DNA of 64,000 nucleotides from Phytoseiulus persimilis (GCA_037576195.1 CM075102.1:44388745-44452744), one strand, 5' to 3'; shown: positions 33,466 through 46,479, numbered from the stretch's first letter. Numbers and translations: made by a program. The notes: a model not told the origin generated them from the letters alone.

Positions 33466-33644
33466 AAAAACTCTTCGATAATATTGGGAAGGGTTGATTA
33501 TATTCTACTTTAATGGACGAAAAAGTTCCACAAAGATTCAGTCTTATCAGGAAAGTCTCACAGGTTTGAAAACCATGTTGATTGCGTCATGAAAATCTCG
33601 AGACGATGATCATCATCATCATCGGCATCATCATCACATCCTTG

Positions 33645-33671
33645 CCCCCCCCCCCCCCCCCCCAAAAAAAA
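33645..33671. repeat. C19-A8 homopolymer junction
   Basis: Nineteen C followed by eight A, then GCTGGGTACGCCCCTGG. Such a C-run joined to a short A-run often marks the end of a mobile element; its length may be unreliable in the assembly. Confidence 0.85.
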
Positions 33672-36547
33672 GCTGGGTACGCCCCTGGTCTCCTGGCGGA
33701 GATCCTTGTGACCTTGGCATCAAAGAATTTCGCGTCCGATGCTCTATCTTCAGTTCGTGGCCGACTTGAATTCAAAGTAAATGAATTCTCCTTCTTGGAG
33801 CGAATCCTCCAATGTAATCCTAAACAGTTCCCGATTGCATATTGCGAGAAAACTCAATAATGCTTGAGTTACCACTTTCCTCACTTATATCCACCTCCTT
33901 GAAATCCAATAAAATCCGAGAGTGCACTGCCAGAAGTCTGATGTGATATCAAGCTGATCCGACCAACTTCTCGCGAAAATTTGCGCTCTCTAATCATAAA
34001 TTCCATCATCTGCTTCCCACGATCATCAAGCATCTCGGGATTGCCAGGACGGCAGCCACACCGCCTGCGTGACGCAAGATGGAAAAGGCTAACACCCATA
34101 GATTTGGTGTTGGAGCGGACAAAAATGCGCTTCTGGCTTTCGGTGATCGACGTCCGTCATACAACGCTTTCTCTGTGAATCGATCCTCTATAGTTTGCAC
34201 AGGACTTGTGTGTTTTCTCCATACTTGTCTCAGGCCTCATTTGTAGGCTCGTGGAGAGGTGACGATGCAGATCATCATTCCATTACATCGTCTCATAAAC
34301 TGGAGTGTTGAAACTCCTAACCGGATTTCTCTTATGCGGATCTGGCACAGTGGTCTCGGACAGTGGACTGTTCGGGACAGGCCTTTGTATTCCTGCTGGG
34401 GAAACTATCTCAGGGTGAGGACCTTGCAGACTGGGAGCCTGCTCACGCTTGATAACGATTATGGCTCATCCTCCCGAGTCCATCGCTGAGTCGCTCGAGC
34501 TGTTACCCAGAGCTCGAAATTCCACATTAGAAAATTGAATGGCGAGACGGAACTCCGAATGCGGACCAGCATCGACATCTGATTCGGAAGTGACCGCCTT
34601 CGATGTATTTGATACCACGCGGCATGCTTTGCGGCTATCTATCCTGCTCTCCAGCTCATCGCAAGTATGGCAATAGCGCTTGTCGTCAGATCCCTATAGA
34701 TTTCATTCATTGTAACACTGCCACACCGGAACACCAATGGTCGATTCAATTGGTCGATAGCTATGCAATTCACAGCTAATGACAGCTAACGGGTTGTGAG
34801 TGAGGTAGTTGGCAGTCAGGAAATCATAGAGATGATTCATCGCCAGCCGCGGTGGCTATGAGACTATAACAGGAATGCACTGAGGCGGCCGAGCCCTGGG
34901 GCCGTGGTCCCGAGTTTGACCCGATCTGGAGCAGGTTGCCTCCGTAAAGTAGATGTCCTGCGCATTCCGGAGTGGAACACGAGACTCGGGCACGAGGGTC
35001 TGCTGGGGAATTAGCCAATATTCGGGAGGAGAGCTGATGAACTCCCGCCAGCAGTGTCAGAGGAACGAGCCAACGCTGCTCTGAGAGAAATCTGGCTATG
35101 ATGTTTCCTCCAGAAAATTCACGACGCATTTTTGAAGTAACTACTTGTCATACGCGGTGCTCCGACTACAACATGGTGATGTGCACCGATTCCGATCCAC
35201 AAAGTTAACAGGAGGTGCTGCGAAAGTAAGATACGGCCGTCAATAAAACGGTGACATTCGTAGGAGACTCAGGATCACCACGTACAGTTTTAGCTACAGT
35301 CTGAGCGATTCCTCTGCCGGATACCGCCGGAACACGAAAGAAGGGCCGAAAGTGCAGGAATCGAAGTCAATGAATGTAATCGCCAGAATCTCAGTCTTAG
35401 TCAGCTCGTGGTATTGAAGCTCTCGAAGACCAATTCTCAGAACAGAGACTCGAAGTTTTCGTCTCGGTCAATGACAACCCTCGACGAGGCAAGCCGGTGC
35501 TGAGTCCGTATAAGTGAGCTACGGACAGACCGCGGGCAAAATTCAATGATTGCGTTGAAGAGAGACTTCAGAGATACAATTCATTGCATCTGATCGAAAT
35601 GAATGATGACAACCTCAGGTCGGGCACGTGGTCTTTGGGCCCCACGTCAAACTTATCTAAGCTGAGTACCACAGAACGATCCCGCAAGCTCACCGCTGAC
35701 CCAGTTCGCTAGCTTGAGGAGCTCGACCGATCCCGCTCTCCCCAAGGACCTGGAGTTATTTTCCACCGAATTTTGATTCCAGTTCAAGGCCACACCTCCA
35801 CTCACGAACGAATACAGGTGGCAACGTTCCAGAACATGCGAGTCCTGAGTGTGAAACGTAAGTTTCGATGGCCCCACCTCATCCCTCTCCGGAGGCGGTG
35901 CCGAGAAGCCGGGCAAGCAACCAGGCAAGGCAGTCAGTCACGTGGATTTCGATATTTCGGAGCTTCGCAGAGCACCCGCCTCCTTTTTCTTTCTTTTCCT
36001 CTCTGCAGCCTCCTCCGTTCGGTGAATTGTTGTTATCGGTCTCTGGCTCAGTTGCGTTCGAGTGGCCACCTCAGTCAGTCAGCTGGCCTCGAGATCTCTC
36101 AACACGATCTCGCTCAAAAAACCCGGCGCTCAAACTTGATTCCCTCACACGAACTCTCGCAGTTTATTAGCTCTGGTCTCTCCCTCCCTCCCTCGAATTC
36201 AGTTCGGAACGAGTCAATCAAGCGAGCCGACCGTAACCAGGGCATCAGTGAGTGCACGGACCTCAGAATACTCGAGTTCAGCAGGAGAAACCTTCGGGTG
36301 TGAACTCTCTGAATCCGAAAGCTGCCCGATGACTCTCGCGTCTGTCAAACTTCTACCTTTCAACAAGTGACTACCGTTCGTAGTGCTGTGCGTCTAAACC
36401 CCCTCTCGAGCATCGGAGGACCAGGAAACTCGCCACCGAGGTAAGCGAGAGCCCGAATTTTCCGATTAAGAGATTTCATCGGAAATTCTGAAATTAGCGA
36501 TCGAACTCTCCATCTTCTTATGCATGCGCTCATCCGTCATAACCGAA

Positions 36548-36566
36548 GGGTGACATAATGTCACCC
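36548..36566. repeat. Short perfect palindrome
   Basis: GGGTGACAT-A-ATGTCACCC: nine-base arms around one base. Could be a site for a dimeric factor, such as a nuclear receptor or bZIP protein, or chance. Confidence 0.8.
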
Positions 36567-36744
36567 GTGGAAGAGCACATTATGGTGGAGTGCCATCGTT
36601 GACGGATGCAGGAAGCGAATGCATCTGCGTTCATCGCTCGACTGGAACGCCGGAGATTGTGCGTGAGCTGATCCCTGTGAATTCCTGTCGAGAGACGCGC
36701 AGAAATAGACCCAGACAAGGATCAAACCACAAAACGAACTCCCC

Positions 36745-37206
36745 GTCTGTCCGTCCATCCGTCCGTTTGCATGGGAAAGGCTCCTGGGGATTTCCCAGCT
36801 CTGTTCTCTAATGCCAACGATGGAAGAGCGTGCCCTTCAGGCCAGAACCATGAGAGCGAGGTGCTCAGGGAACGAAGTTCGGGCCTATTCGTCGCGCGGA
36901 GGTTTTTTGAGGAAATCGGAAGTTCGTCGGAAGTTCTTGGTGAAAACTGGATAGCTAGGGTAGAGTCGAGCCGGAACCGATCCGGGGCAAGCCTGACGTC
37001 AAGGGCTCGTGTGGGACAGCAGCACCGGAACGGGAAAACTCTCGAGAAAAGAGATCGAATCCGGGGGAAGAGCGACCTGTTATCCGTGCGTCCGTCTGTC
37101 TGCCGGTTCGTCTGTACGGTTGTGTGGCTGGCTGGCGGTCTGTCTGTCCCTCCGACAGTCGTTCGGTCGGTCAGTCCGTCCGTCTGTCCGCTCGTCCATC
37201 CATCCG
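36745..37206. repeat. Degenerate TCCG/TCTG tetranucleotide tracts
   Basis: Two clusters (about 36745-36770 and 37081-37206) of TCCG, TCTG and TCCA units. They lie in the proposed long first intron of Notum. Confidence 0.75.
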
Positions 37207-39221
37207 TAGGTCTTGAGATGAGACCAACAACCCAAGATCAAAGGAGCCGCCGCAGTCGGCCTGCTGCTTTGAAGAGACATCTCTACGGTGCTTCTTCTAC
37301 CTCTCCTCCTTGTTGGTTTCTTCTCTTCGACTGCTTCTGCTGCTTTTCCTTGGTAATCGTAGTCAGTCTCATCTTCGTTTCGTACACCTCTACGGTTCTG
37401 CAACTGCTACATCCCTTTTCCTCCGTTCGTTCGTTCGCGGGTTTTCAAGTATCGTCCATCGTGACTCCGGTACGTTCACTCGGTCGAGGCGATGAATGAG
37501 CGGGGCAATGCTCGAGCAGAATGATGACTTAGCGGGCGCAGCGTTTTCGCGAGGAGGAAATCGCTTGAATAAGTTTGAGAAAATTAAATGCTGACCGGAC
37601 GAGAGCGGAGGGGCTGCTGGAAAGTTGCTCTGGTTCGCCGACATGATAGAGAGCCGTCCGTCCTCTTCCTCGATCCACGCGCCAGGCGATCCCGGCCGGG
37701 GGTTCAGATAAAAGGGTGAGGAAAGGGCCTAGGAGAGAGTCAAACGCAGGCCGCAGTTCAAACCGAGGAACAGATCAAAGGCAGCTCCACTTTGGGGCGA
37801 ATTCTTCGAATTGATCGGATCTGATAGATTCGGACAATCGACACCCTCATGGTGACACTAACTGACTGACACTCGGAGTGACTGTCTATTCGACCGATTG
37901 GCTTGTTGGTTTCGGGAGCTGTCGACGCGCGATTTCAAACGCGGTCACTTCCGGATGGGCTTCCATCCGTGCGGAATCAAAAGCTCTCAAAGGAGAACAA
38001 CTTCTTGATTTTCGCCTGACCAGACGAGTTGATGGGCTCTATTGAGGCCACAGACGATTCCTGCTTTATCGTCTCGAGAGGAACGGTCCATGAACAGTCA
38101 GGACAAAGTCAGTTATTCAGAAAGCCCGGCTTGGCAAAAGGAGTATGGGCGCAGATTTCGTCGTTTGCTTCTCATCATCATCGCGGAGCTGCCGACAGGA
38201 GCGCCGCGTCCTCGCAAGATTGGTAAGCTCCGCATTTGAGTGAAACCAATTTGACAGCGGCACGATGTTCTCATGATCCGCATTAGCATCATCAATTCCA
38301 CCGTTCCGATTATCGAATAGGTCGATAACAAGGCTGAGGCGCCTTTCATCACGTTGCCTCGTCGTCCCGCGCAACTTCTCCACAAAGCAGCCACCCATCA
38401 ACCGGGCTCGGAAGAAAGCATCGGAGATTTAGGTGAAGAAGAGGAAAATAAAAAATCGAGGCGTCCATAAATTGTTGCTTTCATCGCCCATTGCTCTTCG
38501 CCGCCCGACCCGTCTGTCGGCCAGGAAGGAAGACAGGCCGGCCGGCAGGCAGGCAAAAAACAAAACGAAGCACGAAGGTTAGCCGGCGGCACGTTCGACC
38601 CAAGCGCTCAAATTAAAAAGATATATTGGACGCCATCGGCGGAATAAGAAACGAAAGGTGTTGATAGCCTTTGAACAAAAACCGAAAATTATTTTCTTTT
38701 GGCGATCGCCGATTCCATGCTAGAGATCGATTCGGTTGCAACCTCGATGCAGAGAATCGTGCTGACGAAGTATCGAAGAGTCTGCTGATATTTTTCGCTT
38801 CCGAAAGGAAGTCAGCGAGCGCCGGGTCATCGGATGAACTTCATGCGAATATAAATATCCTGTCCAAAACAGTCGATCCATCGAACGATTCACGCTTGGA
38901 CGCTCGTCGAGTCTGGGACCGGGAACTGAAAGCGCTGAACATCGCAGGCGTCGAAACGGAAAACCACCTCCAGTTCCGCCAGTAATGGGATTTGCGAGGC
39001 GATAGGGAGTGTTACTGAAGCAATACTTAATGTGATTTCGAGACACTTCTGAGGGCTGGCTGAGAGGTTGAGCCGGAAAAAAAAAAAAAAAAAGTTCCGC
39101 CATTAAAAAATGAGAACCAAAAGAACGTAGAATCAGCGGTAACTTATTTCGAGCAGAACGCGCGCGCCCTAATTCGCGCAAAATCGGTCCGGGAATGCTA
39201 CAAGAATCATTTTCCTTTCAG

Positions 39222-42200
39222 ATGGCGTCGTTCTGGCTTATCGTCGTCCTCTGCATCAGTTTGTCGAGAGCTTCAGAACAGAGTGAAACACCTTTCAGCA
39301 GCCTGACAGGGATGGACATGGTCAAAATGCTCGCAACAGTTGTCAAGGTGAGCGACGCAGAGACGCAATCAGGCATTGCACGGTGGGAATGATCATGCTG
39401 TGGGGATAATCTTGAGCCCGCAATGCTCAAAATCCTGAATGATCCCAACAGGCGGAGCCGACTTCGACGATGGCGCCGAGTCCAGCGAATGAAATGAAAC
39501 TCATAAACCAACTGTCATCAGGGAAGAATTTCAGAGACAGAAACACGAATCAACGGCTCAAGCGTGTTCTTCTCACGAATTCCTCGGCGGTGTGCAACGA
39601 CGGATCGGCGGCGGGGTAAGTCGATCTCGGAATATTGACACGGAAAGGATCCACCTCGGGGAACACTTTGGGGAGAACGACCGCGCTTCCAGAAGCTTTC
39701 CGAACGGCACCGTCGCAATTGGAAGCGACACTCTCTCGCTTTCTCTATTGCTGGCTATCGGGTCTTTCGTGTGGTTTCAAAACCGCAATCGGCCATGATG
39801 ATCATAAAGAAGTCGGAGCTGTAGTTGCGGTCACCGCTGCCACTGCTTCGGTCGGCGGTGCCAATTTCGAGAAAAGATCAGACGAAAAGCCAACACCCCT
39901 GCGAGCTTTGCAACCTACCGCGTGATGTGCCGACAAGCGAGGCAGGTAACCAACGGACCGAGCGGTCTGCAGACTTTATCACGTTCACACATCATAAAAA
40001 CCGACCGGAGGAGAGAGGAGCAGGATAACAATAAAACGAGAACCGAGGTCGTCGTGATGCTGGAAGCCGAGGAGTCATTGCAGTCACGTCCATATGACGT
40101 TGTTGACTTCGATTCGTCTCCTGGACCATCAAAACTTGCTCTCCTCCCCGTTCTTCCTGCGATTCCGCTGCGGGACTCGACTTCCTCTCACCCTGCTGCG
40201 AACTCTGTCGGAATCGCTCGTCTCGAGATGTGTCCCTCGCTGCCGGATCAGCGGGTATGCCGAAAACTCCCCAAAACAAAATGGTAGAGTCCTCGAATAG
40301 AGGAGCAATTGCCCCTGGACACAGAGGGTTCGTGACCTCGAAAGGTGGACCAGCAGCTCTTTTCAAGAGATTTCGAGCCATCTGGAATCCCTGCTCCGTT
40401 TTTCCTCTCAAAGCCCAACCCTTTGGGGAAAGTTCGCCGGGATCGGGCGCATAATCGACCCCAGCCAGAAACAAACGGTGGGATGCTGCTCGTGAACGTA
40501 GATTTCGTTTTCAGTTGAGATTCGTTGGGCGTTGTTGTTTTTCTTTTCTGAACTGCCGAGAGAGATCGCTCGCAGCGCTCATACACACGCTCCCACAGAC
40601 TTACAGACTCACCGCCTGTTGGCTAAGATCGATCCACTAACTTCATTCTCGAGGTGGAGGCGGCGGCAAGGCGCTTTGATGTGGCGGCAATCGTCTTTGA
40701 AGTTCTCCCGTGGGTGGCTCTTCTATCCTGCTGCCTCCGAAGCTGCTGGTGTTTCTCGATTCTCTCTATGGTTTCTCGCTCCCTCTTGCTCTATTCTCAG
40801 AGCGGCTGCACCGGGCTGATTTCTATGATTCAGTACATTCATTATCAGCTGTACTCAAAGTGGACTAGGTGCGCACCTGGATAGGACCGTCCCGATACAT
40901 GTTATACCTCCTTGAGTATGCAGTATAAATACAATACAGCATGGCAGCTCTTTCGGGAGAGGGCAGCTATTCGTTGGAAATCATTTGGATGAAGCATTTC
41001 GAACCGATTCGTTCCCATTTCAGGTACTACATCCGTCGAAACTCGGCGAGTAAGCGCTGGATAATATTCCTGGAAGGAGGATGGTACTGCTTCAATGACC
41101 GGACCTGTTTGCTACGGTGGAGGAACAACGGTCATCTGATGAGTTCTCGCTGGTGGAGAGAATCTCGACATGGTGAGCTCTCGGCGCTGATTATTTTCTC
41201 CCTCCTCTTCACGGAGTCGAAAACAAGGAAAATCCGCTTTCGGGCATGCGGAGTCCGTGCAGGAGCTGTGGTACGACGGGCTCGCGCTGCCGGCAAGAGC
41301 GGCGCAACATCGCGGTGGTCGAGTTAACAAGCTGCTGTAGAAGCAAGAGGTGTGTTTTCGCGCCCGCCCGTCTGCTGAGCTGCGCACGCTCCTTGTTCTC
41401 GTTTCGAGATCCGTGAATGAGTGGAGGAATGAATCAATTGAAGGGGCATATCAGATGGGATTCAAATCCGCGTGGGTGGTCAGTAAGGCTCCTCTGTCGC
41501 TTTTCGAGCCCCTCACGTGGCTCGTATTGTTCTCTGATTCGCTACCGCTGGCTTCTCGAGCAGATCTCCTCCATCCTAGAACAGGACCGCTCCGGCTCGT
41601 ATCATCCGTAACTGGGGCTATTAGTGCATGTGCTCCTCTCTCTCCACCCTCTTGGCTCCGAACCCTCCATTAGCAGAAGCGATCCAGTAAACAACTCCAC
41701 TAAAGTCGAGCTCTCGCCGACTCTCGTATTAAAGGTCCCTCCTTCTTTCCCGTCGCTCTTCGATTCGCAACTCTTTCGACGTATAGAACTCTTTATGAGC
41801 TGGTCGTCAATCATCCCGATCGATTCGATACGGCCCCGAGAAGATGAGCTTTGTTTCTGTTATCGTAAACGAACATGACAAACTCGGTGTTTCGATTCCA
41901 GCCGGCGGTATCTTGTCTTCGGATTCGACGGAAAACCCCCACCTCTGGAACGCCAATCATGTGTAAGTTCTCCCGGCGCGGGTTGATTTTACCCTTTCAT
42001 AGGCATTAAAATCACATGTGACTGAGTGATGGATCCAACGCCGATTGGATTTGGAGCGAACGCTTGTCCAGTGGAAGAACCCCTCGCTGAACAGCAGAAA
42101 GGTTTGAACGGATAATTTTCGTTCATAAACGATCCCCACCCAACCCATAATCTGAGCGTGCAACCATTCATTCACCTATCATTCCATCCACGTCGGTTAG

Positions 42201-44636
42201 TTCACTTAGCTCAGCCGGCTGAGCTCTTTTGGGCATGCGGCAGTCGTCAGCCTGAAGGAGCATCCGAGAAGCCATCAGCTACCAGCAGCTACGTCGGCAT
42301 AAGCAATCCCAGAAGCATCCATCCTCGGATGAGGAGAGTGAGCCGGCGAGCGAGACAGTGTGAGCGGGCAGGCACAGAGAATCCTCAATCGACCAGCCAG
42401 CCTGCCTGCCTGCCCCTCAGAATCTCAGCTCTTTCGACCATCCAGTGAAACGGGCAGGCAGGCAGGCCGCACGGGCGGAGCGATGACGTCGATTGACGTT
42501 TCCGGTAGACGACGTTTGGCGGCGACTTCAAAGGGAACCCCGTATCCCTCGGTGGGATCTAATCGTGACTTCGGTTTTGGGTATTGGACTACTTGACTGG
42601 CTGCCTGCTCCGCGGGCTGTTTGGTCGGATGGGTGGCTGGCTGGTTCTTGGCTTGATTTCTGCCTCTCAGCTGGTGAGCTCGAAATCTGCGTCGAATTGT
42701 TTATTTGGTCAAGATCTAGCTAAGCTGTCGTTTGATATTCGCCGACTGAGATAAACCCCGCATTCGGAATCGAGAGAGAGAGAACATGGAAGCGATCGAA
42801 TTTTGATTCGTAGCTCCTCCTGCTGCTGGAATTATACCCCACGCGAAAAGATAATCATTCCATTGGAATCGCTTGGAATACCTCGCGTATGGCTCGCGGA
42901 AATCATCCTGATGAACAGAAGTCGAGTTTCGCGAGCTGGGTCGATTGGTTTTTCGGCCATGCGCGCTGCAAAGTTGACTTGCCCCCTTTTTATGAATTTC
43001 CAAGAGACTCAGTGATGCTTTGATGTTTCAGGTACATTCCATATTGCTCGAGTGATGGCTGGAGCGGTTCGAAACTGGCCGTGAAGCCGGGAGAATTTTC
43101 GTTCATGGGCTCGGTTATTATCCAAAGCGTCGTAGAAGATCTGCTATCTTCTAAGGGTCTGAGTTCCGCTAGGACCATCTTCCTATCTGGGAGCTCGGCG
43201 GGCGGCGCGGGAGTGTTCCTGAACATCGACCGCGTTGCGGACCACTTGCGTAGTGTCGGGCATCGAGCGAAGATTCGAGGCATTGCCGACTCCGGTTGGT
43301 TTATGGATAACGAACCTTTCGAGAAGCAGCAAATGTGCACCGATGTACACAACTGCGACGTCGTCACGTCGATACAGAGTGGGCTAGAGTGAGTTCTTTC
43401 ATCCAGCAGGAATAGGTTCTCCGCTCATCGAGAAAGATACCCTCCCCGTCATCGTAGAATCTCCTTCATGTTCTCTTCTTCAGATACTGGAATGGACAAC
43501 TCCCGGAGAGATGCACCCAAGATTTGCCGAAAGGAGAGCACTGGACCTGCTACTTCGGCTACCGCATCTATCCGACGCTCAAGAGTAAGTCTTCAACGGT
43601 AATTTTCGGCGGAATCACAGAAGCGCCCCGCCAGTAAGGAGAGAGTGACAAGTTTCTTTAACATCTCTTCTCCCTCAGCGCCAACGTTCGTGATCCAGTG
43701 GCTAGTTGATGAAGCGCAGATAACCATTGACAACGTCGGGACCCCAGTGTCGAAGGCCCAGTGGGCCTACATTCACCGGAACATCGAGAAACTGCGGCAC
43801 TCTCTGCAGAACGTCACGTATGGATCTTAAGCAGAGAAAGCATCGATGAACCGAGATCCATTCGCAGTGGAAATACGACGGGATCACGCGAGCTGCCATC
43901 AAATTTGAGCCTTTCGGTTTCAGGGCTTTGTTTGTGCCGTCATGTATTTCGCATACGATATTGACGAAACCGGATTGGGGGAAGATAAAAATCCGCAACC
44001 GAAGTTTGCCGCAAGCGATCCGCTGTTGGGAGAACCAGCCTCATGAGCATAATCATCACGAACACCACCCAGACCACCACCTCCACGACAAAATCAAACG
44101 ACAAAGGTACTTGAGCGCAGTCTGTATCCGGGAGCTTCAACTCCCGGAACAAACGGTGAATTTGTCGCATGGGGTTTTGCTCATATTTCTCTGCTCAGCA
44201 TCATCAACCTCGCTATTTCTTCAGGGTTGGAAATGTCAACATGAAAAAACGGAGAAAAAACCGTCGCTCTCGAACCGGCAGTCGTAGGCGCACGCTGACC
44301 GAATCATCGGTTTTCTCGAAAATTCTCAAATATTCGGCAAATCCTCCGACCCCCGAGGACGCTCACTTCCAACACCGGTGGCGCTTGCACGAGGACCTCT
44401 GTGATCACCGTTTGATGGACGAGTGCGATTTCCCTCATTGCAATATGCAGTGTCCGAAATTGAAGAATCCTCAAACCGGAGAAGATATAGAGCTCGCAGA
44501 TCTGCTCCGCTCGTTCGGTCTGGATATGAACAACGCAGCCGCGATTTTGGGGATGAATGTGAGCCAACTGTATGGAATGAGTCAAGACGCCTTGCTCCAG
44601 ATGCTCAACTCTCAGTATTCGACGTCGAAAACATGA
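39222..44636 (+). CDS. Notum: Notum, palmitoleoyl-protein carboxylesterase
   Basis: Secreted hydrolase that removes the palmitoleate from Wnt proteins and so limits Wnt signalling. Nine coding exons: 39222-39347, 39452-39615, 41024-41172, 41902-41962, 43032-43388, 43484-43584, 43679-43817, 43924-44106 and 44225-44636. Phases agree throughout; 563 residues (human 496). The ATG follows an acceptor directly, so the leader is spliced. Signal peptide: MASFWLIVVLCISLSRASE. Catalytic Ser is in LSGSSAGGAG, Asp in WLVDEAQIT and His in SCISHTIL. Other hallmarks are FLEGGWYCFN, WNANHVYIPYCSSDGWSG, ADSGWFMDN, YWNGQLPERC and the C-terminal DECDFPHC. Extra length lies late in the protein: a His-rich stretch (HEHNHHEHHPDHHLH) and a basic run (KKRRKNRRSRTGSRRR), separated by intron 8. 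AATAAA at 45476-45481 may end a long 3' UTR. The triad is intact, so activity is expected. Confidence 0.96.
42400..42467. repeat. Perfect 16-bp inverted repeat in a Notum intron
   Basis: GCCTGCCTGCCTGCCC at 42400-42415 is exactly complementary to GGGCAGGCAGGCAGGC at 42452-42467, with 36 bases between. It can form a hairpin in the pre-mRNA of intron 4. Confidence 0.9.
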
Positions 44637-46113
44637 TCAACGCACCGAAGACTCGTCGCAGAGTGTTCGCGCGATTCTCGGAGAAAAAAAACATATTCCG
44701 AACGCTTGATTCGCATGTTCATACATTCCAGAAAAGGTCGTCGCTGATTGATTGACTTTCGTCTCTACGAAATGTGATCCCCTTGCTGACGATGATTCTC
44801 GAGTTCTCGGCGGGAGCGTTGATCTCATCTAAAGCTCTCAGACACACTAGCTCTAGTGTAAATATTCAAAAAACAACCCGAAATCAGAGTTGCCGAAAGT
44901 ATGAACTGATTCACTGCGCCTGATTTCCTTCCGGCGGCCGGGCGGGAGCACTTCATCGGAAAAGTAATCAAGAGAGCATCAGCCGTAGCCATGGCACAGA
45001 TGTTGACAACCGGGCCCAGTGTTACCAGAAGATAATTTGAAACGGACCGCCAAGATGTGCAGGAAACATCGCTTCTGCAGGAGCCGTTGCTGGACCCTCG
45101 CTGTGTTTTCTCTGGGAACCCGCTGAGGATCCTGCAGAGATAGGTAGAAATGTTTCAACCCCGAGTGTTCAAAAGTGCTATCCAGCAACTCATCCCAGTC
45201 TGCTGCGGATGTTGTTCATTACGTGGCTTTACACGTCTCGGGCTCTAACGTCGACTGAATTCCAGATCGCTCTCACCTCTGGAGCGCTAGCATATGTCCT
45301 CCTAAGTCTGTGATATTGAGATCTATGCCTATTTATTTTTGATTTCGTTGATCCTATCGTTCGATGGTCACTCCTATTTATGTATTCGCGAAACGTCGAT
45401 TTGAGAGGTTATCGCTAATTTTACGAAACTAAACGAGAGAATGAGAATATAAAGCTCGGAAGGAAGAAATGCCTAAATAAACGGAGCAGATCTTTCGAAA
45501 CAACTGAAAGCGAAGAGTCTACTGCTGTGTTGCACTTCCATTCGCAAGCCTCGGAGCTTGCTGGGAACAGATCCTGCGAATTTCCTTCACGAGGTGGCTT
45601 TGACGAGATCCTACTCTATACAGAAATTCCCCGCATGTGGTTTGGATTTTGGATCCTGAAAGCCGAAGGGCAGTGGGCCGCGGCCCAGGAACCTCGCGAC
45701 CAGGCCATCATCCCCGCCAGACAGTTTGACGTGAGATCGGCCGTGAGAGTAAACTTTACCGGCGTCAGTTCCATCCGTGATTTCTGCCTGATGCAATCGT
45801 CACACTATTCCGGTTCTCAGTTGAAGAGTCAGCCGTTCCCGTTGAGGTAACGGCATGTTTTCTAGTTTCTTGGGAATATTGGGAAATAAGATGGAGTCGT
45901 CAGCCGACCGAGCGAATCACCGGAAGCCGTGGGAGGTGTTCCACTGTCGAAAAGTTCGTTGGTTCTATCGGAGGCTTGCTCAAGTTTCGCGAAGAAAGCC
46001 TGTGAAACATGTCACCACCACAGTCCCTTTCCAAGAAACGTTCCCCACTCAGCAGAATGCTTTAAAAGGATCCGTGCTTAAGACAGAACCGTCAAGTGGA
46101 CACGAAAACGAAC
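44637..46113. other. Notum 3' UTR and following spacer
   Basis: Probably Notum 3' UTR up to about 45500 (AATAAA at 45476). A plus frame at 45527-45850 (107 codons) has no ATG start or known motif; it could be an exon of the next gene, but no junction was found. Confidence 0.4.
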
Positions 46114-46479
46114 ATGATCGGCCACGTGCTCCCTGTGTTCCTCATTGGGCTGTGTGCGGTCAGTGTCTCGGCAACATTCGATTTCCAGACTGATGTACAG
46201 CATACCGCCGACGGGAAGTTCAATGTGCAGGAAGCCCATTCGCCGATTAACTACGACATGGAACCCGAGGAAAACTATGACCGGTCCGCGGGCCACTCGG
46301 AAGATCGCCCGTATCCACAGAGCGGTGAATCCAGCCCGGGAGGAGCTCATCACCATCGAGGAGACCATCAGAACCATAGCAATCGTCGACATCGAGCAAA
46401 TCACCACCAGTCCCATCATCATCATCACAGACATCACCAGGGCGCTGACAGAAGTTTCGACAGACGCCGAGGTCATTGA
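46114..46479 (+). CDS. Secreted histidine-rich protein
   Basis: 121 residues from ATG 46114. Residues 1-20 form a signal peptide (MIGHVLPVFLIGLCAVSVSA). The middle is acidic (TFDFQTDVQHTADGKF, SPINYDMEPEENYDRS). The last third is very rich in His, Arg, Asn and Gln, with HHH, HHHHH and HRHH runs and the end DRSFDRRRGH. The mature protein has no cysteine. AATAAA at 46618-46623. Function unknown: His-rich secreted peptides can bind zinc or copper or act against microbes, but nothing here proves either. An upstream non-coding exon is possible. The clear signal peptide, composition shift and nearby polyadenylation signal support a real gene. Confidence 0.65.
   Translation: MIGHVLPVFLIGLCAVSVSATFDFQTDVQHTADGKFNVQEAHSPINYDMEPEENYDRSAGHSEDRPYPQSGESSPGGAHHHRGDHQNHSNRRHRANHHQSHHHHHRHHQGADRSFDRRRGH

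Larger units (their letters stand above)
32388..36440. other. Gene-poor stretch; low-complexity tracts and possible Notum first exon
   Basis: No coding exon is supported. A minus frame at 32913-33260 lacks an ATG. The tract holds ATC microsatellite sequence at about 33604-33636 and G/C homopolymers (listed). Two strong plus-strand donors, GAAAC/GTAAGT at 35857 and CCGAG/GTAAGC at 36440, are candidates for ends of a non-coding first exon of Notum. Confidence 0.4.
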
